Assembly: GCF_012277075.1 (NCBI RefSeq)
Contig: NZ_JAAXMT010000005.1
Location: forward strand, 536,008 to 600,007
Reading direction: 5' to 3'
Source: Streptococcus alactolyticus
Lineage (GTDB): Bacteria > Bacillota > Bacilli > Lactobacillales > Streptococcaceae
DNA length: 64,000 nt
In this document: piece after piece, positions 28,707-39,032 of the stretch
Numbering within the stretch: position 1 is the first letter of the stretch
Layout: every line of letters begins with the position of its first letter
Notes under the pieces: generated by a model
Database searches by the model: none
The model's input: only the letters and a program-made list of their open reading frames with translations
What the model was told of the DNA's origin: nothing
Made by a program: the position numbers and the translations under genes

Positions 28707-30137
28707 TTATTTTGCAATATCGAAAACAGTTGATTTAACTTTTGTCATGGCTTCGATAGAGTATTTCACACCTTGTGTTCCAGCACCAGATTTCTTAGCT
28801 CCAAGGAATGGGAAGTTATCGGTACCACGTTGTGTCTTGTTGTTAATGTGAACAGTACCAACTTCTAATTGTTCTGCAATCTTGAAGGCAAGTGGGAAGT
28901 TGTTTGTGAAGACTGCTGCTTGAAGACCGTATTCTGATTGGTTTGACAAATCAATAGCTTCTTCAAGTGATTTCACACGGATAACTGGAAGAACTGGACC
29001 AAATGGTTCTTCCCAAGCCAAGCGCATTTCAGGAGTGATGTTATCAAACAAGACTGGGCTGATAAGGTTACCATCACGTTTGAAGGCAATCACTTCTTTA
29101 GCACCTTTTTCTTGAGCGTCTTTAACAAGACCTTCTACAAAGTCAGCTGCTTTTGTATCAATCAATGGTGTGATGTCTGCATCTTCTTCAGGCATACCAA
29201 CTGTTAATTTTTCAACCAAAGCAGATACTTTTGCGACCAATTCATCAGCAATGCTATCCATAACGAGGACACGTTTAACCGCTGTACAACGTTGACCTGA
29301 ATAACCGTAAGCACCAGCAACGATGTTTTTAGCAGCCAAATCAAGGTCAGCATCTTCAAGAACGATAGCTGAGTCTTTTCCGCCAAGTTCAAGCATGATT
29401 GGGCGCATACCAGCTAATTTACCGATGTGTTCACCAACAGGAGTTGAACCAGTGAAGTTGATGTAGTTAACAGCTTCGTGTTCTACAATGTAGTCGCCGA
29501 TAACAGAACCACGTCCTGTAATTGTGTTGAAGACACCAGCTGGAAGACCTGCTTCAGCAAAGGCTTCAGCCAAAAGCAAACCTGAAATAGAACCTTGCGT
29601 TGGTGGTTTAAGGGCAACAACGTTTCCTGAAATAAGGGCTGGTGCAATCTTAGAGCCAGCAAGGTTGATTGGGTAGTTAAATGGTGAGATAGCAAGCACT
29701 AGACCAACTGGTTCGCGACGAACAACAGCGATTTTTTGTTTGCTTGCAGCTTCAAAGCTACCACCTTCAAGCACTTCACCTTCAAGGCGAACACCTTCTT
29801 CAGCAGCATAGTGAATGATTTCGGCTGTACGAATAACTTCGCTAACAGCTGATTTGTAGCCTTTAGCAATTTCTTTTGATAATACCGCACCAATTTTTTC
29901 AGCATCACGCTCTAAAATATCAGCAGCTTTGTGAAGGTAAGCCGCACGTTCAACGTATGAAAGCGCACGCCATGCTTTTTGAGCAGCTTTAGCAGAAGCA
30001 TAAACATAATCTACTTCTTCTTGGCTCATAGCTGGCACAGAACCTAGTTCTTCACCTGTTGCTGGAGCATAAATAGTGATTTCTTCTTGAGAAAGTTTCC
30101 ATTCTCCATTAACGTAATTTTTGTATTGTTTGGTCAC
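28707..30137 (-). CDS. gapN: NADP-dependent non-phosphorylating glyceraldehyde-3-phosphate dehydrogenase GapN
   Basis: 476 residues. It oxidises glyceraldehyde-3-phosphate directly to 3-phosphoglycerate, making NADPH. Aldehyde dehydrogenase landmarks are ISPFNYPINLAGSKIAPAL, NFTGSTPVGEHIGKLAG, MLELGGKDSAIVLED (general-base Glu) and GYSGQRCTAVKRV (catalytic Cys). It matches streptococcal GapN in length. The start codon is GTG, with AAAAGGGG upstream. In streptococci it stands in for the missing oxidative pentose phosphate pathway. Monocistronic. Confidence 0.95.
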   Translation of the reverse strand: MTKQYKNYVNGEWKLSQEEITIYAPATGEELGSVPAMSQEEVDYVYASAKAAQKAWRALSYVERAAYLHKAADILERDAEKIGAVLSKEIAKGYKSAVSEVIRTAEIIHYAAEEGVRLEGEVLEGGSFEAASKQKIAVVRREPVGLVLAISPFNYPINLAGSKIAPALISGNVVALKPPTQGSISGLLLAEAFAEAGLPAGVFNTITGRGSVIGDYIVEHEAVNYINFTGSTPVGEHIGKLAGMRPIMLELGGKDSAIVLEDADLDLAAKNIVAGAYGYSGQRCTAVKRVLVMDSIADELVAKVSALVEKLTVGMPEEDADITPLIDTKAADFVEGLVKDAQEKGAKEVIAFKRDGNLISPVLFDNITPEMRLAWEEPFGPVLPVIRVKSLEEAIDLSNQSEYGLQAAVFTNNFPLAFKIAEQLEVGTVHINNKTQRGTDNFPFLGAKKSGAGTQGVKYSIEAMTKVKSTVFDIAK

Positions 30138-30166
30138 GTTCTTTCCCCTTTTAATATGATAGTTTT

Positions 30167-30223
30167 ATTTTATCACTTTTTTGGTTTTTTTCAATTATTC
30201 AACACTACTAAATTCAGAAAATT
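30167..30223 (-). promoter_or_regulatory. gapN promoter and possible CodY box
   Basis: Minus strand TTGAAA (30189-30194), a 16-nt spacer and TAAAAT (30167-30172) preceded by TGA. TAAATTCAGAAAATT (30209-30223) matches the CodY box at 12 of 15 positions, 15 bp upstream of the -35; weak evidence. Confidence 0.55.
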
Positions 30224-30265
30224 AGCATAAATCACATCTTATAAAATAGCGCCACCATTTAAAGC

Positions 30266-30299
30266 ATAAAGAAAGAGAGAACGATTAGCGCCCTCTCTA
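30266..30299 (-). terminator. Terminator of ptsHI
   Basis: Minus strand AGAGAG / CTCTCT with a 13-nt loop, followed by TTCTTTAT. It lies about 55 bases after the ptsI stop. The T-run is poor, so efficiency may be partial. Confidence 0.55.
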
Positions 30300-30354
30300 A
30301 CAACTGACTTTTAATCACTCAAAACAGTCTTTAAAAGTCTAATAATGCTGCTAA

Positions 30355-32082
30355 TTAGTCAACGTATTCCTTGCTAAGTTCAAGAACTTCTTCCATAGTT
30401 GAGCATTCTGTAAGAGCACGGTTTGCATACTCTTGCATTTTAGCAGTGTCAAGTGTCTTCATAAGGCTACGCGTACGAAGAACTGAAGTTGCTGACATAG
30501 AGAATTCGTCAAGACCCATTCCGACAAGAAGTGGAACAGCTTGTTGATCTCCGGCCATTTCACCACACATACCTGCCCATTTACCCTCAGCGTGAGCTGC
30601 TTTGATAACGTTGTTAATCAAGCGAAGGATTGATGGGTTATATGGTTGGTAAAGGTATGAAACTTGTTCGTTCATACGGTCAGCAGCCATTGTGTATTGA
30701 ATAAGGTCATTTGTACCAATTGAGAAGAAGTCAACTTCTTTAGCAAATTGGTCAGCTAGCATAGCTGCAGCTGGGATTTCAATCATGATACCTACTTCAA
30801 TATCATCTGCAACGGCAATACCTTCAGCTTTAAGTTTAGCTTTTTCTTCTTCGAAGATAGCTTTCGCTGCGCGGAACTCTTTAAGAAGAGCAACCATTGG
30901 GAACATGATACGAAGATGTCCGTGAACAGACGCACGAAGAAGCGCACGCAATTGTGTACGGAACATATCTTGACCTGTTTCTGAAATTGAGATACGAAGA
31001 GCACGGAATCCTAGGAATGGATTCATTTCTTTTGGAAGGTCAAAGTATGGAAGTTCTTTGTCCCCACCGATATCCATGGTACGAACCACAACTGGTTTAC
31101 CGTTCATGCCTTCAAGAACAGCTTTGTAAGCTTCGTATTGTTCATCTTCAGTTGGGAAATCTTGTGAATCCATGTACAAGAACTCAGTACGGTAAAGACC
31201 GACTGCTTCTGCACCGTTAGCGTTAACGCCTTCAACATCTTTAGGAGTACCGATGTTTGCTGCTAATTCAAAGTGTTTGCCATCAGCAGTAACTGTTTTG
31301 GCATCTTTAAGAATAGCCCATTCAGCTTTTTGCTTAGCATATGCTTCACCAGCAGCTTTAAATTCAGCAATTTCCTCTTCTGTTGGATTGATAATAACAT
31401 CACCAGTAATACCATTAACGGCTACAGTATCACCATCTTTAACACGGCTTGTGATATCGTTTGTTCCAAGAACAGCAGCGATTTCCAAAGTACGTGCCAT
31501 GATAGCTGAGTGACTTGTACGTCCACCAATGTTAGTGACAAACGCTTTTACAAATTTTTTGTTTAATTGAGCGGTGTCAGATGGTGTCAAATCGTTAGCA
31601 ATAACAATTGATTCTTCGTCAATTGTAGCAGGGTTTGGAAGTTTAACACCGATAAGGTGAGCCAATACACGTTTTGCAACGTCGCGGATATCAGCCGCAC
31701 GTTCTTGCATGTATGGGTTGTCTTCCATACCTTCAAAGATAGTAATAAACATATCAGTTACTTCTTTAAGACCTGCTTCAGCGTTAATTTGTTTGGCACG
31801 GATTGTTTCTTTAATTTGACCAATCATTTCTGGGTCAGAAAGAACCATCAAGTGTGCGTCAAACACAGCTGCTGCTTCTTCACCAAGTGTTTCTACTGCT
31901 TTCTCGCGAATAACAGAAAGCTCGTCTTTAGATGCTTGCAATGCAGCATCTAAACGAGCTTCCTCTGCACTTGTATCTTCAACTGTAACAGTTTCAAATG
32001 ACAAATCCGGTTGAACGAGTAAATACGCTTTAGCAACAGCAACACCATCTGATGCTGCAATCCCTTTAAGCTTCTCTGTCAT
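30355..32082 (-). CDS. ptsI: PTS enzyme I
   Basis: 575 residues. It takes phosphate from PEP and passes it to HPr to start sugar uptake by all PTS systems. The phospho-histidine site is [20 protein letters not shown]. The PEP-binding barrel includes [30 protein letters not shown] and [11 protein letters not shown] with the active-site Cys. It starts two bases after the ptsH stop, forming the conserved ptsHI operon. Codon usage appears highly biased, as expected for a high-abundance protein. Confidence 0.97.
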   Translation of the reverse strand: MTEKLKGIAASDGVAVAKAYLLVQPDLSFETVTVEDTSAEEARLDAALQASKDELSVIREKAVETLGEEAAAVFDAHLMVLSDPEMIGQIKETIRAKQINAEAGLKEVTDMFITIFEGMEDNPYMQERAADIRDVAKRVLAHLIGVKLPNPATIDEESIVIANDLTPSDTAQLNKKFVKAFVTNIGGRTSHSAIMARTLEIAAVLGTNDITSRVKDGDTVAVNGITGDVIINPTEEEIAEFKAAGEAYAKQKAEWAILKDAKTVTADGKHFELAANIGTPKDVEGVNANGAEAVGLYRTEFLYMDSQDFPTEDEQYEAYKAVLEGMNGKPVVVRTMDIGGDKELPYFDLPKEMNPFLGFRALRISISETGQDMFRTQLRALLRASVHGHLRIMFPMVALLKEFRAAKAIFEEEKAKLKAEGIAVADDIEVGIMIEIPAAAMLADQFAKEVDFFSIGTNDLIQYTMAADRMNEQVSYLYQPYNPSILRLINNVIKAAHAEGKWAGMCGEMAGDQQAVPLLVGMGLDEFSMSATSVLRTRSLMKTLDTAKMQEYANRALTECSTMEEVLELSKEYVD

Positions 32083-32084
32083 TT

Positions 32085-32348
32085 TTAAGCCAATCCTTCT
32101 TTAGTCATTGTTTCTTCGATAGCAGCAAGTGCGTCGTCAGCGTCAGCACCTTCAGCTGAGATAGTAACGTCAGCACCTTGACCAACACCCAAGCTCATAA
32201 CACCCATGATAGATTTAAGGTTTACAACTTTACCTTTGTAGTCTAAAGTGATATCTGAAGCGAATTTGCTAGCTGTTTGAACAAGCAAAGTAGCTGGACG
32301 TGCGTGAATACCTGTTTCTGCAACAATGTGAAAATCTTTTGAAGCCAT
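32085..32348 (-). CDS. ptsH: Phosphocarrier protein HPr
   Basis: 87 residues from [20 protein letters not shown]. His15 (GIHARPA) takes phosphate from enzyme I; Ser46 ([12 protein letters not shown]) is the HPr kinase site that links sugar status to CcpA. The open frame extends 36 codons upstream through promoter DNA, but SD AAGGAGAA and the family length fix the start at 32346-32348. First gene of ptsHI. Confidence 0.97.
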   Translation of the reverse strand: MASKDFHIVAETGIHARPATLLVQTASKFASDITLDYKGKVVNLKSIMGVMSLGVGQGADVTISAEGADADDALAAIEETMTKEGLA

Positions 32349-32412
32349 AATTGGTTCTCCTTTTATTATGTTTTTTTGAATTATCAACAATTGATAACCC
32401 TTACAAGAATTG

Positions 32413-32441
32413 ATTATAGCACAATATAATTTTATTTTCAA
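32413..32441 (-). promoter_or_regulatory. ptsHI promoter
   Basis: Minus strand TTGAAA (32436-32441), 17-nt spacer, TATAAT (32413-32418) with a TG extension. Very strong, as expected for this operon. Confidence 0.85.
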
Positions 32442-32529
32442 GCACTTACCATTCATTGGATCGGTGTAAATTTAAGGTGGTAAAAATCACTTTTCCTTCA
32501 TTAAATACAGCAAAAAAGAAACACTTTTA

Positions 32530-32563
32530 TGATAAAAGTCTGGAATTTTCATTCCAGACTTCG
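32530..32563 (-). terminator. Terminator of the CmpB-type membrane gene
   Basis: A perfect 11-bp stem (AAGTCTGGAAT / ATTCCAGACTT), then TTTATC on the minus strand. It lies just after the stop. Confidence 0.8.
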
Positions 32564-32566
32564 TTC

Positions 32567-33364
32567 TCATTTCTTGTTTTTTTGATTTTGTTTGGCGTCT
32601 TCTTGTTTGCGACGGATATCATTTAAAAATGGCGCTGTCGTCAAACGGAATTGACGGTAGTTTCTCAAGAGGCGGCGTTGGTTGAAACGGAAAGGTTCGA
32701 TACCTCTTGCTTTCAAGCGTTCATTGATGTGCAGGCGTAAATCTTCTAAGCGCTTGCTAAAGACTTCGGTTTGCTGAGCCAAGTCGCCAAATTCTTTTTT
32801 AACGGACTCGTGCAAGCGTTCTTGTTCTGCATGCGCATATTTTTCAAAAGAGCTGGCTGCTTGTTGGAATTTCACTGTATCTGTCACTGTCCAAATGAAA
32901 TCCGCTGTCATGATAATTACAATAGCTAAGGCAACCCAATCGCTCGTATGGGCAATCAGCCACATCACGCTTGGCTGGATGAATTTAACTAAAATCACAA
33001 TCCCAAAGCCCCAAAACAGTGAGATGGCTGGGGCGATACGTCCTTGGATATTTCCAAATTCATTGCTGTAATCCCACAACTTCATGTGAAAGAGAGTTTC
33101 TAGTAACCATGCTGCCACGTATTCGAACACGGTCGCTACCAGCATCCCACTCAAAAACAGCCATAGCAAATGACTCTGAAAAGGTTTTGTCGCCACCAGA
33201 ACGGTTGTCACCGCAAAGCCATATACAGGGCAGTAAGGTCCAGCCAAGAAACCACGATAAGCAAATTTTCTATCTTTGATGGAACAATAAATGGTTTCCC
33301 AGAGCCAGCCTACAAACGAATAAATAAAAAATAAAAAAATAATGTCTGTCAATGAATATTCCAT
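32567..33364 (-). CDS. Putative ABC transporter permease-like membrane protein (CmpB/YmaA type)
   Basis: 265 residues. The N-terminal 150 residues form about five hydrophobic segments and include FVGWLWETIYCSIKDRKFAYRGFLAGPYCPVYGF, quoted in parts: GWLWETIYCSI and GFLAGPYCPVYG are the family marks (PF06541). The C-terminal 100 residues are a charged, probably coiled, cytoplasmic tail (AHAEQERLHESVKKEF). Despite the family name, no ATPase partner lies nearby and no transport role is shown. It has its own promoter and terminator between ptsHI and the TCA genes. Confidence 0.8.
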   Translation of the reverse strand: MEYSLTDIIFLFFIYSFVGWLWETIYCSIKDRKFAYRGFLAGPYCPVYGFAVTTVLVATKPFQSHLLWLFLSGMLVATVFEYVAAWLLETLFHMKLWDYSNEFGNIQGRIAPAISLFWGFGIVILVKFIQPSVMWLIAHTSDWVALAIVIIMTADFIWTVTDTVKFQQAASSFEKYAHAEQERLHESVKKEFGDLAQQTEVFSKRLEDLRLHINERLKARGIEPFRFNQRRLLRNYRQFRLTTAPFLNDIRRKQEDAKQNQKNKK

Positions 33365-33387
33365 AAAAACCTACCTTTTCTATCAAG

Positions 33388-33416
33388 ATTATAAGCTTTT
33401 TTGGGGTAAAAATCAA
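33388..33416 (-). promoter_or_regulatory. Promoter of the CmpB-type gene
   Basis: Minus strand TTGATT (33411-33416), 17-nt spacer, TATAAT (33388-33393). Confidence 0.7.
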
Positions 33417-33434
33417 TATCATGTCGGCGGCAGC

Positions 33435-33468
33435 AAAAAGCCTAGGACCAAAACATATCCTAGGTTAT
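33435..33468 (-). terminator. Terminator of acnA-citZ-icd
   Basis: Minus strand AACCTAGGA / TCCTAGGCT with an 11-nt loop, followed by TTTTTGC. Right after the icd stop. Confidence 0.8.
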
Positions 33469-33472
33469 CTTT

Positions 33473-34648
33473 TTACAAATAGTCGATGACTTTGGCGGCA
33501 AAGTCGCTGGTTGAATAGGCAGTCTTACCGTGTGCTAAATCAGCAGTGACATAGCCTTGAGCCAAGGTCTTTTCAATAGCCGTCGTGATGCGACGAGCCA
33601 CTTCTGTCCAGCCGATGTAATCAAATAACATACAACCTGACAAGAGCAGCGAGCAGGGATTAGCCTTGTCTTGCCCTGCTATATCAGGCGCTGTGCCATG
33701 TGTCGCCTCAAAAATGGCATGACCTGTGCTGTAATTGATGTTAGCACCTGGTGAAATGCCAATACCTCCCACCTGTGCTGCCAAGGCATCGCTGGCATAA
33801 TCCCCATTCAGATTGGTCAGCGCCACCACATCAAAAGCTTCAGGATTAAACAGAATTTGCTGCAAAAAATTGTCCGCAATGATGTCATTGATAACTAATT
33901 TTCCGCTGGCAAGTTCATCGGCGTACTCTCTTTGAGCGAGTTCATAGCCCCATTTTCGGAAACCACCTTCTGTGAATTTTTGAATGTTACCCTTATGAAT
34001 AAGGGTAACTTTAGCGAGGTTATTGGTCAGGGCGTATTCAATGGTTGAGCGAATCAGACGCTCACTCCCTTCTTTTGAAATGGGTTTGATACCAATGCTA
34101 CTGCTTTCAGGAAAACGGATTTTGTTAACCCCCATGTTTTTTTGCAAAAAAGCAATCACTTGCTTGGCTTCTGAGCTACCAGCTTGCCACTCAATTCCCG
34201 CATAAATGTCCTCTGTATTTTCCCGAAAAATGGTGATATTGATTTTTTCAGGTTCTTTGAGCGGGCTTTCAATGCCTTGAAAATACCGCACAGGACGCAC
34301 GCAAGCATACAAATCCAATTCTTGACGCAAGGTGACATTGAGCGAGCGAATACCACCACCAACAGGCGTTTCTAGAGGCCCTTTGATGGCAACTAAATAT
34401 TCTTTGATTGCCTCAAGTGTGTCATCAGGCAGCCATTGACCCGTGGTTTTGTGCGCCTTTTGACCTGCCAAGACTTCCAGCCACTGAATTGTTTTTTGAC
34501 CGTGATAGGCTTTTGCTACTGCCGCATCAAAAACCGCACGCGCATTTTTCCAAATATCTTGCCCAATCCCGTCCCCTTCAATGAACGGAATGACAGGATG
34601 ATTAGGCACAGACAAACGGCCATTTTCCAAAGTGATTTTTTCTGACAT
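33473..34648 (-). CDS. icd: Isocitrate dehydrogenase
   Basis: 391 residues. It converts isocitrate to 2-oxoglutarate. The N-terminus [20 protein letters not shown], the substrate block [28 protein letters not shown], and [19 protein letters not shown] (metal Asp residues) are standard; [14 protein letters not shown] is also conserved. The coenzyme loop [14 protein letters not shown] is close to both NAD and NADP types, so I do not assign cofactor. Last gene of acnA-citZ-icd. The three enzymes give a route to glutamate only; no later TCA genes are present here. Confidence 0.94.
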   Translation of the reverse strand: MSEKITLENGRLSVPNHPVIPFIEGDGIGQDIWKNARAVFDAAVAKAYHGQKTIQWLEVLAGQKAHKTTGQWLPDDTLEAIKEYLVAIKGPLETPVGGGIRSLNVTLRQELDLYACVRPVRYFQGIESPLKEPEKINITIFRENTEDIYAGIEWQAGSSEAKQVIAFLQKNMGVNKIRFPESSSIGIKPISKEGSERLIRSTIEYALTNNLAKVTLIHKGNIQKFTEGGFRKWGYELAQREYADELASGKLVINDIIADNFLQQILFNPEAFDVVALTNLNGDYASDALAAQVGGIGISPGANINYSTGHAIFEATHGTAPDIAGQDKANPCSLLLSGCMLFDYIGWTEVARRITTAIEKTLAQGYVTADLAHGKTAYSTSDFAAKVIDYL

Positions 34649-34659
34649 AGCTATCCTTT

Positions 34660-35778
34660 CTAACGCGCTTCCATGGGAATGTAAGTCAAATCCACAAAGC
34701 CAACATAGTCTGAACGTGGGCGAATGAGTTTGTTATGGCGTTGTTGCTCTTGAATATGGGCAATCCAACCTGATACACGGCTCATGGCAAAAATCAAAGT
34801 GTAGATGGAACTGTCAATGCCAAGCACATGATAAACTGTCGCTGAGTAGAAATCGACATTTGGAATCAGCCCCTTGGCATTTTTCATGTAATCTTCCACC
34901 TCACGCGACAAATCAAACCAAACCTCATCTTCTGTGCCTTTGGTCAATTCTTCTGCCATATCTCGCAAGTATTTTTCACGCGGGTCTTGTTTTTTATAAA
35001 CACGGTGCCCAAAGCCCATGATTTTTTCCTTGCAGGCGAGTTTTTCCTGTAAATAGGCCTCGCTATCTCCCATTTCACGAATGTCTGTTAGCATATCAAA
35101 AACACGTTCATTTGCCCCACCGTGCAGAGGGCCTTTTAGGGTACCGATAGCAGTGGTCACGCAAGAATAGATATCTGCCAAGGTCGAAGCACACACACGC
35201 GCAGCAAAGGTAGAAGCATTTAACTCATGATCAGCGTGTAGGACCAAGGCACGATTGAGCGCCTTAACTTGCAGAGGAGTTGGCTCTTCTCCTTTTAGCA
35301 TATACAAAAAGTTGGCTGCGATAGACAAATCCTCACGCGGTGCTATGGGTGTCTGCCCTGAGCGCAAACGAGCAAATGCCGCAATAATAGTGGGCATTTT
35401 TGCCATTAATTGAATGGATTGCTCATAAACAGCTTCTTCTGAAGTATCCTCAGCATGAACGTTGTACACCCCAAGCAGACTGACCGTTGAACGTAAGACA
35501 CTCATGGGGTGCAGATGGCGACGTGACTGAATCAACAAACACTGTTCAATCGCATCGCTAATGCCATAATTGGCACGCAACTCCGCAGTAAAATCAGCCA
35601 ATTCTTTCTGATTGGGCAAATGCAGGTTCCAAAGAAGATAGATAACCTCTTCAAAACTCGCTTCATTGTCCATCAATTCTGAAATATTATAGCCTGCATA
35701 AGACAACTGATCGTCAACAATCGCGCTAATACGCGTTTGGCAGGCAATTAAGTCTTTCATGCCTTCACTTTCCATCAT
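34660..35778 (-). CDS. citZ: Citrate synthase
   Basis: 372 residues. It condenses acetyl-CoA and oxaloacetate. Catalytic marks are [19 protein letters not shown] (His), [17 protein letters not shown] (His) and [16 protein letters not shown] (Asp). Type II short enzyme of Gram-positives. Its start overlaps the acnA 3' end by 14 nt; icd follows its stop by 11 bases. In streptococci this branch supports glutamate synthesis when the amino acid is scarce. Confidence 0.95.
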   Translation of the reverse strand: MMESEGMKDLIACQTRISAIVDDQLSYAGYNISELMDNEASFEEVIYLLWNLHLPNQKELADFTAELRANYGISDAIEQCLLIQSRRHLHPMSVLRSTVSLLGVYNVHAEDTSEEAVYEQSIQLMAKMPTIIAAFARLRSGQTPIAPREDLSIAANFLYMLKGEEPTPLQVKALNRALVLHADHELNASTFAARVCASTLADIYSCVTTAIGTLKGPLHGGANERVFDMLTDIREMGDSEAYLQEKLACKEKIMGFGHRVYKKQDPREKYLRDMAEELTKGTEDEVWFDLSREVEDYMKNAKGLIPNVDFYSATVYHVLGIDSSIYTLIFAMSRVSGWIAHIQEQQRHNKLIRPRSDYVGFVDLTYIPMEAR

Positions 35779-38443
35779 AAGCTACTCCCTCCAACTTTTT
35801 ACGAACCACCATTGGCAAAATACCACCGTTTTTATAGTAGCGAATATCTGCTGCCGCATCAAAACACACCATGGCTTTAAAGCGTTTGTCACCTGAGGCA
35901 TCACGCGCCACAACATCAACCACATCATGAATACTTGGATTTTCTGGCAGTTCGATATCATAGCTTTCAAATCCTGTTAAACCAAGGCTATCAGCTGTTT
36001 CACCATCTAAAAATTGCAGCGGTAAAATCCCCATCATGATTAGATTTGAGTGGTGAATGCGTTCAAAACTTTCAGCCAGCACGGCTTTGACTCCAAGAAG
36101 ATTTGCTCCCTTGGCTGCCCAGTCCCGACTAGAACCCATGCCGTAATCTTTTCCTGCAATGACCAAGGTCGCCACGTTATCAGCTTTATAATGCATAGCC
36201 GCATCGTAAATAGGCATCACGTCACCCTCATAAGTCGTGTAACCGCCCACTTTGCCAGCCGCCAACTGATTTTGAATGCGAATATTGGCAAAGGTTCCTC
36301 GCATCATGACCTCATGATTACCACGGCGACTGCCGTAAGAATTAAAATCAGCATAAGTCACGCCGTGTTCTTCAAGGTAATTTGCTGCAGGGCTATTTCT
36401 TGAGATATTTCCCGCTGGCGAGATATGGTCAGTCGTGACACTGTCACCAAATTTAGCTAAAACACGCAAATGGCGTAGCGGTTTGATTGTGATTTGATTA
36501 TCCAAACCATCAAAATACGGCGGGTTTTGAATGTAGGTAGAATCTGCCTTCCATGGGTAAATCAAGCTGTTCTGAGTATCAATGTGATTCCATTGCTCAT
36601 TGTCAGTGAAAACGTGCTGGTACTCATCCTCAAACAACTGGCGGGTCACATAACGATCAACGTATTGGGCAACCTCGTCATGGCTTGGCATAAGATCTTT
36701 TAGGTAAACAGGGTCTTGATTGTGGTCAAAACCAAGCGGCTCACTGGTCAAATCCACATTAGTATTGCCAGCAAGAGCGTAGGCCACTACTAGAGGTGGA
36801 CTTGCCAAAAAGTTAGCTTTGACAAGCGGATTGACCCGCCCTTCAAAATTACGATTGCCTGACAAGACCGCTGATACTAACAAATCCGACTTTGTAATCG
36901 CTTCTGTTACCTCTGGCAACAAATTGCCTGAATTTCCAATACAAGTGGTGCAACCATAACCAACGAGATTAAAGCCAAGCTGGTCCAAATAAGCTTGTAG
37001 ACCTGATTGGCGCAAGTAACCTGTGACCACCTTAGAGCCTGGAGCCAAAGACGTCTTGACTGTCGGAGCCACTTTCAAGCCACGTGCAACCGCATTTTTC
37101 GCTAATAAGCCCGCTGCCATCAATACATAAGGATTAGAGGTATTGGTACATGACGTGATGGCCGCAATCGCCACGTGCCCTGTTCTAATGTCAACAGTTT
37201 CTTGCTCAAACTGAACTGTAGCGGCCTTATCCAGTTCATCTGCTGTCAAACCAAACCCCTGAACACCTGCCTCACGCACCAAACTGTCTTGAAAAGCTTG
37301 TTTGGCTTGGGTCAAATCAATCAAATCCTGCGGACGTTTTGGTCCAGCGATGCTTGGCGTAATCGTTGACAAATCAATCTCAATAACAGTCGTATAATCC
37401 GCCTGATGCTCAGGATTGTAAAATAGGTGATTTTGCTTGGCATAAGCCTTTGTCAAGTCAATATGTTCGCTAGAACGATTGGTCAAACGCATATAATTCA
37501 AGGTTTCATCGTCAATCGGAAAGTAACCACAGGTCGCGCCGTACTCAGGTGCCATGTTGGCAACTGTTGCTCGTTCTGCCAAGGTCAAACTGGTTAAACC
37601 TTCCCCAAAATATTCAACAAATTTGCCAACCACATGAGCTTGTCGAAGCACTTGCGTAACCTTCAAGGCCAAATCCGTTGCTGTCGCTAACTTAGACAAT
37701 TTGCCTGTCAAATGCACGCCAACCACTTCAGGAATGGGAAAGAAAGAGGCTTCGCCCAGCATAGCGGCCTCTGCCTCGATACCACCGACACCCCAGCCAA
37801 GAACACCAATACCATTAATCATCGTGGTGTGGCTGTCCGTTCCAAACATGGAATCAGGGTACAACAAGCCGTCTTGTTCAATCACCACATCGCTTAAAAA
37901 TTCAATGTTGACTTGGTGGATAATCCCTGTCGCAGGCGGAATCACACGGTAATTGTCAAAGGCTTTTTCCGCCCATTTTAGAAAGGTGTAGCGCTCATTA
38001 TTGCGTTGAAATTCAAGCGTCATATTATCTTCCAAAGCTGAATCACAACCAAAAACATCCACCTGAACACTGTGGTCAATCACCAAATCCACTGGAATTT
38101 CAGGGTTAATGAGTTGGGGATTGCCACCATGTGCAACCACCGCATCTCGCATAGAAGCCAAATCAACAACTACCGGAATTCCCGTAAAATCCTGTAAAAT
38201 CACGCGACTAGGCTTAAATGGGATTTCACCACTGGGCTGCTTAGCTTGATAGGTCGCCAAGGCTTTTATGTGATTTTTCGTTACATCTTTTCCGTCGTAT
38301 TTTCTGAGTAAACTTTCAAGTAAAATACGAATGGTGTAAGGGATTTTATGAATATCTCCTCCGTAGGAAGTCACCACGCGCTCAATGTCGTAATAGGAAT
38401 ATTGGCTTTCCTTGAAGGAAAAATCAGATAAAAACTTACTCAT
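35765..38443 (-). CDS. acnA: Aconitate hydratase
   Basis: 892 residues from [18 protein letters not shown]. It interconverts citrate and isocitrate. Iron-sulfur ligands lie in [15 protein letters not shown] and [13 protein letters not shown]; other marks are [21 protein letters not shown] and [13 protein letters not shown]. An upstream in-frame ATG exists 11 codons out, but AAGGGGG six bases before the ATG at 38441-38443 fixes the start. First gene of the TCA operon, behind a consensus promoter with a CodY-like box. Confidence 0.96.
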   Translation of the reverse strand: MSKFLSDFSFKESQYSYYDIERVVTSYGGDIHKIPYTIRILLESLLRKYDGKDVTKNHIKALATYQAKQPSGEIPFKPSRVILQDFTGIPVVVDLASMRDAVVAHGGNPQLINPEIPVDLVIDHSVQVDVFGCDSALEDNMTLEFQRNNERYTFLKWAEKAFDNYRVIPPATGIIHQVNIEFLSDVVIEQDGLLYPDSMFGTDSHTTMINGIGVLGWGVGGIEAEAAMLGEASFFPIPEVVGVHLTGKLSKLATATDLALKVTQVLRQAHVVGKFVEYFGEGLTSLTLAERATVANMAPEYGATCGYFPIDDETLNYMRLTNRSSEHIDLTKAYAKQNHLFYNPEHQADYTTVIEIDLSTITPSIAGPKRPQDLIDLTQAKQAFQDSLVREAGVQGFGLTADELDKAATVQFEQETVDIRTGHVAIAAITSCTNTSNPYVLMAAGLLAKNAVARGLKVAPTVKTSLAPGSKVVTGYLRQSGLQAYLDQLGFNLVGYGCTTCIGNSGNLLPEVTEAITKSDLLVSAVLSGNRNFEGRVNPLVKANFLASPPLVVAYALAGNTNVDLTSEPLGFDHNQDPVYLKDLMPSHDEVAQYVDRYVTRQLFEDEYQHVFTDNEQWNHIDTQNSLIYPWKADSTYIQNPPYFDGLDNQITIKPLRHLRVLAKFGDSVTTDHISPAGNISRNSPAANYLEEHGVTYADFNSYGSRRGNHEVMMRGTFANIRIQNQLAAGKVGGYTTYEGDVMPIYDAAMHYKADNVATLVIAGKDYGMGSSRDWAAKGANLLGVKAVLAESFERIHHSNLIMMGILPLQFLDGETADSLGLTGFESYDIELPENPSIHDVVDVVARDASGDKRFKAMVCFDAAADIRYYKNGGILPMVVRKKLEGVAYDGK

Positions 38444-38478
38444 AAACATCCCCCTTAAAATAGTATAAATTTTCATAC

Positions 38479-38507
38479 ATTATACAACTTTCAGAATATT
38501 GTGTCAA
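38479..38507 (-). promoter_or_regulatory. acnA-citZ-icd promoter with CodY-like box in the spacer
   Basis: Minus strand TTGACA (38502-38507), 17-nt spacer, TATAAT (38479-38484): full consensus. The spacer contains AATATTCTGAAAGTT, which matches AATTTTCWGAAAATT at 13 of 15 positions. CodY binding would shut this promoter when branched-chain amino acids and GTP are plentiful. Confidence 0.7.
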
Positions 38508-38590
38508 GTTTTATTTTGTTATGTGTTAGTTTTTATAACATATAGTGTTAGCAAGGTGTTTTCAAAACAATCCCCGTCAAGCCGCTTGGT

Positions 38591-38637
38591 TACTATATTT
38601 TGTGCTATTTGACCATAAAAAACACAATATATAGTAT
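38591..38637. promoter_or_regulatory. Tandem NrdR boxes upstream of nrdHEF
   Basis: TACTATATTTTGTGCT (38591-38606) and ACACAATATATAGTAT (38622-38637) both resemble the NrdR consensus ACACWATATATWGTGT. Their centres are 31 bp apart, three helical turns, the usual NrdR spacing. NrdR represses ribonucleotide reductase genes when dATP is high. Confidence 0.8.
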
Positions 38638-38655
38638 TTTTTGAAGCACTTTAGC

Positions 38656-38684
38656 TTGCTTTTTTCCTCTTTTTTGGGTATGCT
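38656..38684 (+). promoter_or_regulatory. nrdHEF promoter
   Basis: TTGCTT (38656-38661), 17-nt spacer, TATGCT (38679-38684). It sits 18 bp downstream of the second NrdR box. Confidence 0.6.
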
Positions 38685-38732
38685 AGATAAGTAGAACAGT
38701 ACACTTAAAACATTTAGAAAGGTCGATGTCAG

Positions 38733-38960
38733 ATGGCTAATACCATTACCATTTATTCAAAAAACAACTGCATTCAATGTAAAATGACGAAAAAACTCCT
38801 TGATAATGAGGGAGCAAACTATCAAGAAATTAATATCGACGAACGTCCTGAAATGATTGAATATGTCAAAAATCTAGGCTTTACCGCTGCTCCCGTTATT
38901 AAATCAGGAGATATCATTTTCTCTGGTTTTCAACCTGCTAAGTTAAAAGCCTTGCTTTAA
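38733..38960 (+). CDS. nrdH: Glutaredoxin-like protein NrdH
   Basis: 75 residues. It is the thiol donor of class Ib ribonucleotide reductase. The redox motif is NNCIQCKMTKK (CxxC at residues 12-15 approx.), followed by the NrdH-type FTAAPVIKSGD cis-proline block and a C-terminal FQPAKLKALL. SD AGAAAGG lies upstream. First gene of nrdH-nrdE-nrdF; nrdI is not in this cluster. Confidence 0.94.
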   Translation: MANTITIYSKNNCIQCKMTKKLLDNEGANYQEINIDERPEMIEYVKNLGFTAAPVIKSGDIIFSGFQPAKLKALL

Positions 38961-38986
38961 CTCTAACCCAAGCACAGAAAGGAAAT

Positions 38987-39021
38987 AAAGTCTGCCTCTT
39001 CTTTTTGTTAGGTAGGCTTTT
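38987..39021 (+). terminator. Imperfect hairpin between nrdH and nrdE
   Basis: AAAGTCTGCCT pairs with AGGTAGGCTTT (G-U and one mismatch), followed by TGTATC. It may be a weak intercistronic terminator or a processing site that sets nrdH above nrdEF levels. Confidence 0.4.
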
Positions 39022-39032
39022 GTATCGTAATT

